36,388 nt of DNA. It comes from Pseudomonadota bacterium (GTDB lineage Bacteria; Pseudomonadota; Alphaproteobacteria; Caulobacterales; Caulobacteraceae). Positions 25,347 through 32,372 of the stretch are shown in pieces. Positions within the stretch are counted from its first letter, which is position 1. Each line of letters starts with the position of its first letter. Position numbers and translations under genes: made by a program. The notes below the pieces were generated by a model. It was not told where the DNA came from, made no database searches, and saw only the letters and a list, made by a program, of their open reading frames with translations. The stretch lies in assembly GCA_023412655.1 (NCBI GenBank), contig JAEYNH010000030.1, positions 1 to 36,388 of the forward strand, written 5' to 3'.

Positions 25347-25446
25347 GCGGCGAGCTTACGCCGGATCGCGGGCGGACGCTTCGGCGGGGATCGAAACATG
25401 GCGTGTCCGCCGCGGCCTAGGCTTGGGAAATCCAAACGGAGCTCCC

Positions 25447-25770
25447 ATGACCGTCACCTGCTGCATCCGCTATGTGATCGACCCGTTCCAACGGGACGCC
25501 TTCGAGGCCTATGCCCGAAACTGGCTCACCATCATCCCCGCATGCGGCGGGGACCTGCTCGGCTATTTCCTGCCGCACGAGGGCACGAACAATGTGGCGC
25601 TGGCCCTGATCTCGTTCGAGAGCCTCGCCGCCTATGAAGCCTATCGGGCGCGGCTCAAGAACGACGCCGCCGGCGCGGCGAACTTCCGCATGGCGCAGGA
25701 GCAGCGGTTCATCCTGTCGGAGGAGCGCACCTTCCTGAAGCCGGTGGCCCTGACGCCGGTGGCGGCATGA
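25447..25770 (+). CDS. NIPSNAP family protein
   Basis: A 107-aa single-domain protein of the dimeric alpha-beta barrel fold, with the NIPSNAP-type layout CCIRYVIDPFQRDAFEAYARNW, GGDLLGYFLPHEGTNN, ALISFESLAAYEAYRARLKNDAAG. A GGAG ribosome site lies just before ATG 25447. Bacterial NIPSNAP proteins have no agreed function; several belong to oxidative or detoxification loci. The gene overlaps the next by 4 nt (ATGA), and both products share the dimeric barrel fold, so they may form a heteromer. It is divergent from the ArsR-like regulator and probably controlled by it. Confidence 0.9.
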   Translation: MTVTCCIRYVIDPFQRDAFEAYARNWLTIIPACGGDLLGYFLPHEGTNNVALALISFESLAAYEAYRARLKNDAAGAANFRMAQEQRFILSEERTFLKPVALTPVAA

Positions 25771-26111
25771 TTGCGGTAATCTTCGAGGTGGAGCCCGCGG
25801 ACGGGCGCCGCGACGCCTATCTCGACATCGCCGCCCGGCTCGCGCCGCAGCTTGGGGAGATCGACGGCTTCGTCTCGATCGAACGCTTCGAGAGCCTCAC
25901 GCGGCCCGGGCGCATCCTGTCGCTGTCGTTCTGGCGGGACGAGGCGGCGATCGGCGCCTGGCGCAACCGGGAGGATCACCGCGCCGCCCAGGTCGCGGGC
26001 CGCGGCGGCATATTCCGCGACTACCGGCTGCGCGTGGCCCAGGTGGTCCGCGACTACGGCCTCAATGACCGCGCGGCGGCGCCGTTCGACTCCCGCGCCC
26101 GCCACGGGTGA
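25767..26111 (+). CDS. Antibiotic biosynthesis monooxygenase (ABM) family protein
   Basis: A 114-aa ABM-fold protein with AVIFEVEPADGRRDAYLDIAA, GFVSIERFESLTRPGRILSLSFWRDEAAIGAWRN and EDHRAAQ, the last close to the His-containing segment of heme-degrading or quinone-forming ABM proteins. Some ABM proteins are cofactorless monooxygenases; others lack activity. Nothing in the sequence fixes the substrate. It overlaps the NIPSNAP gene by 4 nt and is followed 14 nt later by a DUF1810 gene. Confidence 0.9.
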   Translation: MIAVIFEVEPADGRRDAYLDIAARLAPQLGEIDGFVSIERFESLTRPGRILSLSFWRDEAAIGAWRNREDHRAAQVAGRGGIFRDYRLRVAQVVRDYGLNDRAAAPFDSRARHG

Positions 26112-26125
26112 GGATAGGATGGGGC

Positions 26126-26542
26126 ATGTCCGATCCCTTCCACCTGGAGCGGTTCGTCGAGGCGCAGGCGCCGATCTACGATCGGGCGCTGGCCGAGATC
26201 CGGGCCGGGGCCAAGCGCAGCCACTGGATGTGGTTCATCTTCCCGCAGGTGGCGGGGCTGGGCTTCAGCCCGATGGCCCAGGCCTACGCCATCTCGGGCC
26301 TCCCCGAGGCGCGGGCCTACCTCGCCCACCCCGTGCTGGGACCGCGGCTGATCGCCTGCGCCCAGGCGGCGGTGGCCGTGGAGGGCCGCGGCGCCCGGGA
26401 GGTCTTCGGCTCGCCCGACGACATGAAGTTCCGCTCCTGCATGACCCTCTTCGCCCACGCTTCGAGCGAGCCGGTTTTCAGACAGGCGCTGGCCAGATAC
26501 TTCGACGGCGCGGAGGACCCGCTGACCGTGGCGAAGCTCTAG
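26126..26542 (+). CDS. DUF1810 domain-containing protein
   Basis: A 138-aa protein with the DUF1810 pattern: FVEAQAPIYDRALAEIRAGAKRSHWMWFIFPQVAGLG, YAISGLPEARAYLAHPVLGPRL, FGSPDDMKFRSCMTLFA. Conserved Trp, His and Phe-Pro residues suggest an enzyme pocket, but the function is unknown; older annotations call it a calpastatin-like protein without support. ATG 26126 is chosen over GTG 26108 because a GGATGGGG run precedes it. It is the last gene of the NIPSNAP-ABM operon, and its TAG stop shares a CTAG (26539-26542) with the convergent small gene. Confidence 0.88.
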   Translation: MSDPFHLERFVEAQAPIYDRALAEIRAGAKRSHWMWFIFPQVAGLGFSPMAQAYAISGLPEARAYLAHPVLGPRLIACAQAAVAVEGRGAREVFGSPDDMKFRSCMTLFAHASSEPVFRQALARYFDGAEDPLTVAKL

Positions 26543-26922
26543 ACCGGGCCGGACGAGATCCGCCGCCGCTCGGTGGAGGCGGCGAGTTCGGCCCAGATGG
26601 CGTCGCAGAGGGCGGCCTCGCCCGCAGTCTCCGCCTCGGCATGGCGCTCGATGAGCCGGGCCCGGAGGCGGCGGTTCTCGGCGGCGAGGACGCTGAGGCG
26701 CAGGTCGGCGTCCTCGCCGGCTTCACCCAGGAGGCCGCGGACCGCCCGGTTCTCCTCCACCAGGATGTGCGCCTGGCGGTCCCAGGTCTCGGCGGCCATC
26801 ATCAGCAGCATGGCGCCAAGCATCAGGTCGCTGGACCGCTCGGCCGGAGGGACGGCCGGGTCGGCGTTCTTCATCGCCAGGGCGGCGAGCTCGGCCAGGA
26901 CGGCGGGGACTTCCGGGGTCAT
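26539..26922 (-). CDS. Small helical protein next to an APH-like phosphotransferase (function unknown)
   Basis: A 127-aa protein predicted to be entirely helical, with segments MLGAMLLMMAAETWDRQAHILVEENRAVRGLL and DLRLSVLAAENRRLRARLIERHAEAE that look like a coiled coil. It overlaps the phosphotransferase gene by 4 nt (ATGA), so the two are translationally coupled and probably interact. It could be the counterpart of the small helical proteins (DUF6285 type) often found beside such phosphotransferases, although I see no clear sequence match. No signal peptide or membrane helix is evident. Its stop shares CTAG with the DUF1810 gene. Confidence 0.8.
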   Translation of the reverse strand: MTPEVPAVLAELAALAMKNADPAVPPAERSSDLMLGAMLLMMAAETWDRQAHILVEENRAVRGLLGEAGEDADLRLSVLAAENRRLRARLIERHAEAETAGEAALCDAIWAELAASTERRRISSGPV

Positions 26923-27935
26923 AGGCGGCCCATCACCTTCAGCATCGCCCGGTCCTGGGCGTTGATCAGCCACCAGGCCGGATAGACCATGATCGGCGCG
27001 CGGTTGCCGCCCGAGATGAAGGCCTTGGCGCTTCCGACCCAGATCCCCTGGCCCTTCACGCAGTTGAACAGGGTCCACCAGTGAAGGGCGGCGGGGTCGG
27101 CCTTGAGGCCGCTGGCCCGCTCCCAGGCGGCGATGGCCTGGTCCGCCGGGACGAGGCCGCCGGCGAAGCCTTCGCGGCCAAAGCACCAGACCGGCTGCAG
27201 GCTCCAGCCCAGGTCCTCCAGCGGGTCGCCCAGGTGGGCCATCTCCCAGTCGAGGACGCCGTGGATCTCGCCGGCTTCGTCGAACAGGAAGTTGCCGGTG
27301 CGGTAATCGCCATGGACCACGCTGAGCTTCTGGGCCGGGGGCGGCGGGTTGGCGCGCAGCCAGCGGATGGCGGCCCGGGTGATGGGCATGGGCTCGACGG
27401 CGTCGCGGTCGATGAGGGTTTCCCAGTGGTCGAGCTCGCGCCGCCAGCAGGCGTCGGGCTCGGGCGCCGGCATGACCTCGACAAGGCCGAGGGCGGCGGG
27501 GTCGGCGCGGGCGATCTCGCCCAGGATGCCCCACTTCCGCTCGGCCAACCTGGGGAGCACCGCATCGTAGAGGCCCGACAGCAGCACCTGGGGCGAGGCC
27601 TGGTGGCCGGCCAGCTCCTCGGCGATGAAGAAGGGATGGTCGAGGGCCTCGTCCTCTTCCTCCAGCCACAGCATCTCGGGCACCGGCACGGCCGTGCCGT
27701 GGAAGGCGCGATAGGCGGCGAACTCCACCCGGCGCTCGGTCTCGATCAGGCTGGCGGGCGGGTCGCGGCGCAGGATGAGCGGGCGCTCGCCGCCGTCCCA
27801 GGCGAGGCGGAACCGGTAGGTTTCGCGGCTGGCGCCTCCGGAGATGCGCTCGAGGCCGGAGACGGCGACGCCGCGGGCGTCGGGCATCTTCCGCGCGATA
27901 TAGGCGGCGAGGCGCTCTTCCAGGGGATGCCGCAC
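26919..27935 (-). CDS. Phosphotransferase family protein (APH/ACAD10-like kinase)
   Basis: A 338-aa kinase-like protein from GTG 27935. It has the aminoglycoside phosphotransferase fold: a nucleotide-binding N-lobe (ISGGASRETYRF, LILRRDP), the catalytic Brenner motif HGDYRTGNFLF, and the metal-binding GVLDWEMAHLGDPLEDLGW. Relatives are not antibiotic-resistance enzymes but phosphorylate hydroxylated acyl chains or lipids, as the ACAD10/11 kinase domains do for 4-hydroxy acids. The start overlaps the end of the P450 gene by 14 nt or more, and its stop overlaps the next gene by 4 nt. Coupling with a P450 suggests that the P450 hydroxylates a compound that this kinase then phosphorylates. The choice of GTG is not supported by a strong ribosome site. 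Confidence 0.88.
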   Translation of the reverse strand: MRHPLEERLAAYIARKMPDARGVAVSGLERISGGASRETYRFRLAWDGGERPLILRRDPPASLIETERRVEFAAYRAFHGTAVPVPEMLWLEEEDEALDHPFFIAEELAGHQASPQVLLSGLYDAVLPRLAERKWGILGEIARADPAALGLVEVMPAPEPDACWRRELDHWETLIDRDAVEPMPITRAAIRWLRANPPPPAQKLSVVHGDYRTGNFLFDEAGEIHGVLDWEMAHLGDPLEDLGWSLQPVWCFGREGFAGGLVPADQAIAAWERASGLKADPAALHWWTLFNCVKGQGIWVGSAKAFISGGNRAPIMVYPAWWLINAQDRAMLKVMGRL

Positions 27936-27946
27936 GCGGACCAGGC

Positions 27947-29248
27947 TCAGGCCATCTCGAACCGGATCGGCAGGCGCTTCGGCCCGTTGACGAACACCGC
28001 CTCGCTCATGGCCGGCTCTCCCGCCAGCTCCACCGATTTCAGGCGCGGGATCAACTCTTCCCAGAGGATCCGCATCTCCATCTTGGCGAGGTGCTGGCCG
28101 AGGCACAGGTGGGCCCCGTAGCCGAACGCCAGGTGCTTGTTGGGTTTGCGGTCCACGCGGAAGGCGTAGGGGTCCTCGAAGACCTCGTCGTCGCGGTTGC
28201 CGGACGCGTAGCAGAGCATCAGCCAGTCGTCCTTCTTCAGCTCCCGGCCGGCGAACTCGGTGTCCTCGGTGACGGTGCGCATGAAGGTCTTCACCGGAGT
28301 CATCCAGCGGATGGACTCGTCCACCAGCCCCGGGATCAGCGACGGGTCCGCGTGCAGCTTGGCCAGCTCACCGGGGTTCTCGGCCAGGGCCCACAGGGCG
28401 CCGCCGGTGGACGAAGAGGTGGTGTCGTGCCCGGCGGTGGCGACGATGATGTAGTAGCTAAGCGCCTCCAGGTCGGAGATCGGCTGGCCGTCGATGACGC
28501 TGTTGGCGATCACCGAGCCGAGGTCGTCGGAGGGCTGGGCCCGCTTCCGCTCGGACAGGGCGCGGAAGTACTCGAAGAAGTCGGTGATGACGCTGATGTC
28601 GAGCTTCTGTGGCGCGCTGGCGGTGAAGGAGCCCTTGTGCCGGGACAGCTCGGGGTCGGCGGCGCCGAAGATCTCCTGGGTGAGCTGCAGCATCCGCGGC
28701 TCGTCCTCCTCGGGCACCCCGAGGATGCTCATGATCACGTGCAGCGGGTAGCCCAGGGCCACCTCGTGGACGAAGTCGCACTGGCCGCCGCTGGCCGCCA
28801 TCTTCTCCACGGCCGCCCGGGCGATCACCCGGATGCGCTCCTCCATGTTCCGCAGGTTGGGCGGCATGAACCAGGCCTGGGTCAGGGTGCGGTACTTGAG
28901 GTGATCGGGAGCGTCCATGTGGATGAGCGTGCGCAGCAGATGAGGGCTGCCGCCCATCATGGCGCGGACCTGCTCGTCGATGGCCTTGGTGGTGATCACC
29001 GGGCTGCGGTCGCCGTTGTGGAACAGGTCGTTCTGGCGGCTGATCTCGAGGATGTCGGCATGCTTCGTGGCCACCCAGAAGGGATCGAAGCCGTCGATCA
29101 CCGCCTGGCCGAACGGCTCGTTGGCCCGCAGCCAGCGGTAGGTCTCGTGGATCCGGCCATCGGCGTAGGCCGCGGGGGTGACCAGCGTGTTCGCATGGTC
29201 CGCAGGGATGCGATGGTCCTGCCTGGTCATCACGCTCATCGCGCTCAT
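27947..29248 (-). CDS. Cytochrome P450
   Basis: A 433-aa soluble bacterial P450 without a membrane anchor. The I-helix oxygen-activating motif is AGHDTTSS, the K-helix ExxR is ESIRW, and the heme thiolate is Cys382 in FGYGAHLCLGQH. The N-terminal HMDAPDHLKYRTLTQAWF is the conserved C-helix region that contacts heme. It resembles P450s acting on terpenoids, steroids or alkyl chains in actinobacteria and sphingomonads, but the substrate is unknown. No ferredoxin or ferredoxin reductase gene is adjacent, so the electron donors lie elsewhere. ATG 29248 is used; ATG 29239 and ATG 29230 are in frame and possible. It heads the P450-kinase-small protein operon and diverges from the 29383 gene. Confidence 0.95.
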   Translation of the reverse strand: MSAMSVMTRQDHRIPADHANTLVTPAAYADGRIHETYRWLRANEPFGQAVIDGFDPFWVATKHADILEISRQNDLFHNGDRSPVITTKAIDEQVRAMMGGSPHLLRTLIHMDAPDHLKYRTLTQAWFMPPNLRNMEERIRVIARAAVEKMAASGGQCDFVHEVALGYPLHVIMSILGVPEEDEPRMLQLTQEIFGAADPELSRHKGSFTASAPQKLDISVITDFFEYFRALSERKRAQPSDDLGSVIANSVIDGQPISDLEALSYYIIVATAGHDTTSSSTGGALWALAENPGELAKLHADPSLIPGLVDESIRWMTPVKTFMRTVTEDTEFAGRELKKDDWLMLCYASGNRDDEVFEDPYAFRVDRKPNKHLAFGYGAHLCLGQHLAKMEMRILWEELIPRLKSVELAGEPAMSEAVFVNGPKRLPIRFEMA

Positions 29249-29382
29249 CCGTCACCGGCTGACGCGAGGTCAGCGCAGACGACGCCTCCCGTTTATCCTT
29301 ATCTTGGCCGTCAGTTGATACCCGCGGGCGCCGGTCGGCAAGACTGACGGCGCGTCAACCGCGGGACGCGGGAGGGAGTGGC
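29249..29382. promoter_or_regulatory. Divergent promoter with repeated TGAC/GTCA inverted repeats
   Basis: The 134-bp space between the P450 gene and the divergent 29383 gene holds two perfect inverted repeats. GCTGAC-N5-GTCAGC (29258-29274) lies close to the P450 start. GCCGTCAGT (29307-29315) with ACTGACGGC (29343-29351) has a 27-nt spacer. GCTGACGCG occurs at 29258 and again as GCTGACGCG across the start codon of the divergent gene (29385-29393), so one protein may bind several CTGAC half-sites to control both genes. Confidence 0.55.
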
Positions 29383-30459
29383 ATGCTGACGCGGGGCGAC
29401 GACTATCCGATCCACCAGACGCCGGAGCCGATCGCCTATGCCGGTTCGGACCGCAACTTCTACGACCGCTACTTCTTCAACGCCTATTCGCCGGACGGGA
29501 GCCGGTTCGTGGCGGTGGCCTTCGGGATGTACCCGGCGCTGAACGTGGCCGACGCCCATGTGTCGGTGCTCGCGGACGGGGTGCAGCGCTGCCTGCACGC
29601 CTCGCGCATCCTGAACCTGGAGCGCATGGAGCTGTCGGTGGGGCCGATCCGCATCGAGGTGCTCGAGCCGCTGCAGCGGCTGAAGGTGACGGTTGACGGG
29701 TCCGAGGGGATCGCCGCCGAGCTGACCTTCGAGGGGCGGGCCTTCCCCATCGAGGAACCGCGGTTCGTCAAGCGCAACGGGCCGCGGCTGTTCATGGACT
29801 ACACGCGCCTGACCCAGAACTGCTTCGTCTCGGGGTGGGTGGAGGCGGACGGCGAGCGCTGGGACGCCTCGGGCTGGCTCGGCACGCGGGACCGGTCCTG
29901 GGGCATCCGCCCGGTGGGCGCGCCCGACCCGCAGCCGACGCCCGGCGGCCAGGTGGCGGGGTTCTTCTGGCAGTGGACGCCGGTGAACTTCGACGACCGT
30001 TCGGTCTTCTTCCACGTCAACGCCGACCCGGACGGGACGCCCTGGAACACCCGGGCGGTGATCCTCCCGGACGGGGCCGGGCCAGAGGGCGGGATCCACA
30101 TCGAGGGCCCGTCCATGGCCGTGACCCTGCGCCAGGGCCTGCGCCATGCCGAGCGCGGGACCCTGACCTTGCCGGCGGGGGACGGCGAGGCCACCCTGAC
30201 CTTCTACCCGATGGCGACCTTCCTGATGCGCGGCATCGGCTATGGCGGCGAGTGGCGGCACGGGGCCCTGCAGGGCGAGCTGAGGGTGGCGCGGGAGGAC
30301 ATCGACGTGGCCGCCGCCGACATGGCCGCGCCCGAGAACCTGCACATCCAGGCGATCTCCCAGGTGAGGATGCAGGTCCCGGGTGAGCCGGAACGCCAGG
30401 GCGTGGGCGTCTTCGAGCAGCTGATCCTCGGGCCCTATCGGCCCTATGGCCTGGGCTAG
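29383..30459 (+). CDS. Unrecognised 358-aa protein, possible lipocalin-like beta protein (CrtC/AttH-like)
   Basis: No family can be named with certainty. The protein has no signal peptide or membrane helix. It is rich in beta-strand segments and contains WLGTRDRSWGIRPVG and VAGFFWQWTPVNF, a GxRDxSWG pattern reminiscent of two-domain lipocalin-like proteins such as carotenoid hydratase CrtC, AttH or Svf1, which bind or modify hydrophobic molecules. The N-terminal YPIHQTPEPIAYAGSDRNFYDRYFF and the mid-section VKRNGPRLFMDYTRLTQN look conserved. The gene is divergent from a P450-phosphotransferase operon across a shared repeat-rich promoter, so a role in handling the same hydrophobic substrate is plausible. 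GGGAGGGAG precedes ATG 29383. The TAG stop shares CTAG (30456-30459) with the convergent tadC. Confidence 0.85.
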   Translation: MLTRGDDYPIHQTPEPIAYAGSDRNFYDRYFFNAYSPDGSRFVAVAFGMYPALNVADAHVSVLADGVQRCLHASRILNLERMELSVGPIRIEVLEPLQRLKVTVDGSEGIAAELTFEGRAFPIEEPRFVKRNGPRLFMDYTRLTQNCFVSGWVEADGERWDASGWLGTRDRSWGIRPVGAPDPQPTPGGQVAGFFWQWTPVNFDDRSVFFHVNADPDGTPWNTRAVILPDGAGPEGGIHIEGPSMAVTLRQGLRHAERGTLTLPAGDGEATLTFYPMATFLMRGIGYGGEWRHGALQGELRVAREDIDVAAADMAAPENLHIQAISQVRMQVPGEPERQGVGVFEQLILGPYRPYGLG

Positions 30460-31400
30460 CCCAGCACCTTCATCATCCGCACCGCCGCCGGCAGCATCAG
30501 GGCGACCAGCAGGGCCGGGAAGATGAACAGGATCAGCGGCACGGTGAGCTTGGCGGAAAGGCCCAGGGCCTTTTCCTCGGCGCGGAGCATCCGCTTCTGG
30601 CGCATGTCCTGGGAGAAGACGTTGAGCGTCTCGCCGAGGCTGGTGCCCATCTCCTCGGCCTGGCGCAGCATGGTGGCGAGGGCGCGGGCGTCCTCGATGC
30701 CGAGGCGGTCGGCGAAGGCGGCCCAGGCGTCCTTGCGCGCCCGGCCGGCCCGGAGCTCCAGCACCAGGAAACGCAGGTGCACAGTGAGGGTCGGATAGCG
30801 CCGCTCCAGCTCCTCGGTGACGCGGGTGACGGCCGCATCGAGCGAGAGCCCGGCCTCAACCGACGCCACCAGCAGGTCGAGCAGGTCGGGGAAGCCGTCG
30901 GCGTATTCCCGCTCCCGGGCGGCCTTGCGGCTCTTGAGCACCTGGTCCGGGCCGTAGAGGGCGACCAGGGACAGGCCGACGGCGAGGGCGAGGCCAAGGA
31001 GGTTGCCGCTCTCGGCCCCGATCATCATCGGCAGGGTGGCCAGCACGCCCAAGGTGGCCGCGGCGATCAAGGCGGCCTTGATCCCCAGGAAGATCACCGG
31101 CGCCTCGCGGCTGTAGAAGCCGGCCTGCATCAGTCGGGAGCGCAGCAGGGAGACCTTGGCTGGGTCGCGGACGGCGCTCTGCTGGCCCAGGCGCCGGACG
31201 GTGGAGAGCACCTGCTCGGGCAGCAGGCCGGCAGGGCGGCCCGACGTGACATCGGCTCCGCCGCCGGCGATCGCCCCGGCCAGACGGCTACGGCGAAGGG
31301 CGCGCACCCGCAGCTCGGCCACGCCGAAGACGGCAAGGCCCGCCGCCGCCCCCCCCAGCAGCAGGAGGCCGAGGCCGTAGATGATGGCGTCGAGGGTCAT
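30456..31400 (-). CDS. tadC: Tad pilus inner-membrane platform protein TadC (CpaH-like)
   Basis: A 314-aa type II secretion F-domain protein. Membrane helices occur at about 5-27, 103-150 (two) and 288-308. The cytoplasmic F domain holds the family segments DGFPDLLDLLVASVEAGLSLDAAVTRV and RQAEEMGTSLGETLNVFSQDMRQKRMLRAEE. It forms the inner-membrane platform with TadB, on which the TadA ATPase drives pilin assembly. It is the last gene of the pilus operon, 5 nt after tadB, and its stop overlaps the stop of the convergent 29383 gene through CTAG. Confidence 0.95.
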   Translation of the reverse strand: MTLDAIIYGLGLLLLGGAAAGLAVFGVAELRVRALRRSRLAGAIAGGGADVTSGRPAGLLPEQVLSTVRRLGQQSAVRDPAKVSLLRSRLMQAGFYSREAPVIFLGIKAALIAAATLGVLATLPMMIGAESGNLLGLALAVGLSLVALYGPDQVLKSRKAAREREYADGFPDLLDLLVASVEAGLSLDAAVTRVTEELERRYPTLTVHLRFLVLELRAGRARKDAWAAFADRLGIEDARALATMLRQAEEMGTSLGETLNVFSQDMRQKRMLRAEEKALGLSAKLTVPLILFIFPALLVALMLPAAVRMMKVLG

Positions 31401-31405
31401 GGCCG

Positions 31406-32371
31406 TCAGAGCCTCATGTCGATCATGCGCCGCATGACGAGGTTGCCCAGGCCGATCCAGGCGACGAGGCCGAGCATGGTGTATTTCACCGCCGGCTCAT
31501 GGATGACGTCCCCATAGAACTTGGGCGAGATCAGCATGATCATGCCCACGGCGATGAAGGGCGCGGCGGTGAGGATCGAGGCCGAGGCGCGGCCCTCGGC
31601 CGAAGCCGCCTTGATCTTCAGCCGCATCTTGTGCCGCTCGCGGATGGTCGAGGCGTTGAGCTTCAGGAGGCCGGTGAGATTGCCGCCGGTGCGCTCCTGC
31701 AGCCGCACGGTGGCGGCGAACAGGTCCACGTCGGGATGTTGGCAGCGCTCGGCCATGCGCTCGATGGCCTGCTCCAGGGTGGCGCCGTAGGAGATCTCGT
31801 CGGCGGCCATGCCGAATTCCGTGCCGACCGGATCGGCCATCTCTCGGCCCACCAGGGCGATGGCGGTGGGCACCGGGTGGCCCGCCTCCAGGCTGCGGAC
31901 GATGATCTCGAGGGCCTGGGGCAGCTGGAAGCCGAGGGCATTGGCCCGGCGCTTGGCCATGAACCTGAGCACCAGGATGGGCAGGCCGACGCCGGCGCCC
32001 AGGGCCCCGGCGGGCACAAGCCACGGGTTGCGGCTGGCCAGGCCCGCCCCGGCGCCGCCGAGGATGGCGGCCAGGGCGGCGTAGGTCAGCCACTTGCGCT
32101 GGTCGTAGGCCAGGCCGGAGGCGACGATCAGGTCGGACAGCTTGCGCAGGGCCCCGCTGTGGCGGTGACCGGCGGCGGTGAGGCCGCGCTGCTTGCGCAA
32201 CTCCACCACCAGGGCCTGGATGCCGCCGTCGACCTTCTCGGCCACCTTCAGCCGGCGATTCACCACCCGCTTCTGGGCGGCGTTGGAGAAGATGCCGATC
32301 AGCCCCTGCGCGGCGGCGAACACCGCGGCGAAGACCAGCACCAGGAAGATGGCGTTGGCGTCGATCTGCAT
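31406..32371 (-). CDS. tadB: Tad pilus inner-membrane platform protein TadB (CpaG-like)
   Basis: A 321-aa F-domain protein with an N-terminal helix (about 7-29), a paired helix region around 95-135, and C-terminal helices near 265-310. Characteristic cytoplasmic segments are FQLPQALEIIVRSLEAGHPVPTAIALV and RTGGNLTGLLKLNASTIRERHKMRLKIKAASAEGRASA. It is the larger partner of TadC in the pilus platform. It begins one nucleotide after the cpaF stop, so expression is coupled to the ATPase. Confidence 0.95.
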   Translation of the reverse strand: MQIDANAIFLVLVFAAVFAAAQGLIGIFSNAAQKRVVNRRLKVAEKVDGGIQALVVELRKQRGLTAAGHRHSGALRKLSDLIVASGLAYDQRKWLTYAALAAILGGAGAGLASRNPWLVPAGALGAGVGLPILVLRFMAKRRANALGFQLPQALEIIVRSLEAGHPVPTAIALVGREMADPVGTEFGMAADEISYGATLEQAIERMAERCQHPDVDLFAATVRLQERTGGNLTGLLKLNASTIRERHKMRLKIKAASAEGRASASILTAAPFIAVGMIMLISPKFYGDVIHEPAVKYTMLGLVAWIGLGNLVMRRMIDMRL

Positions 32372-32372
32372 G

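Noticed and set aside
25423..25435. TTGG-N5-CCAA as an ArsR operator upstream of the NIPSNAP gene
   Set aside because: Only 4-bp arms, easily expected by chance; not strong enough to annotate.
26919..27935. Aminoglycoside-resistance kinase
   Set aside because: The fold is APH-like, but the sequence and P450 context fit the ACAD10/11-type metabolic kinases rather than antibiotic resistance.
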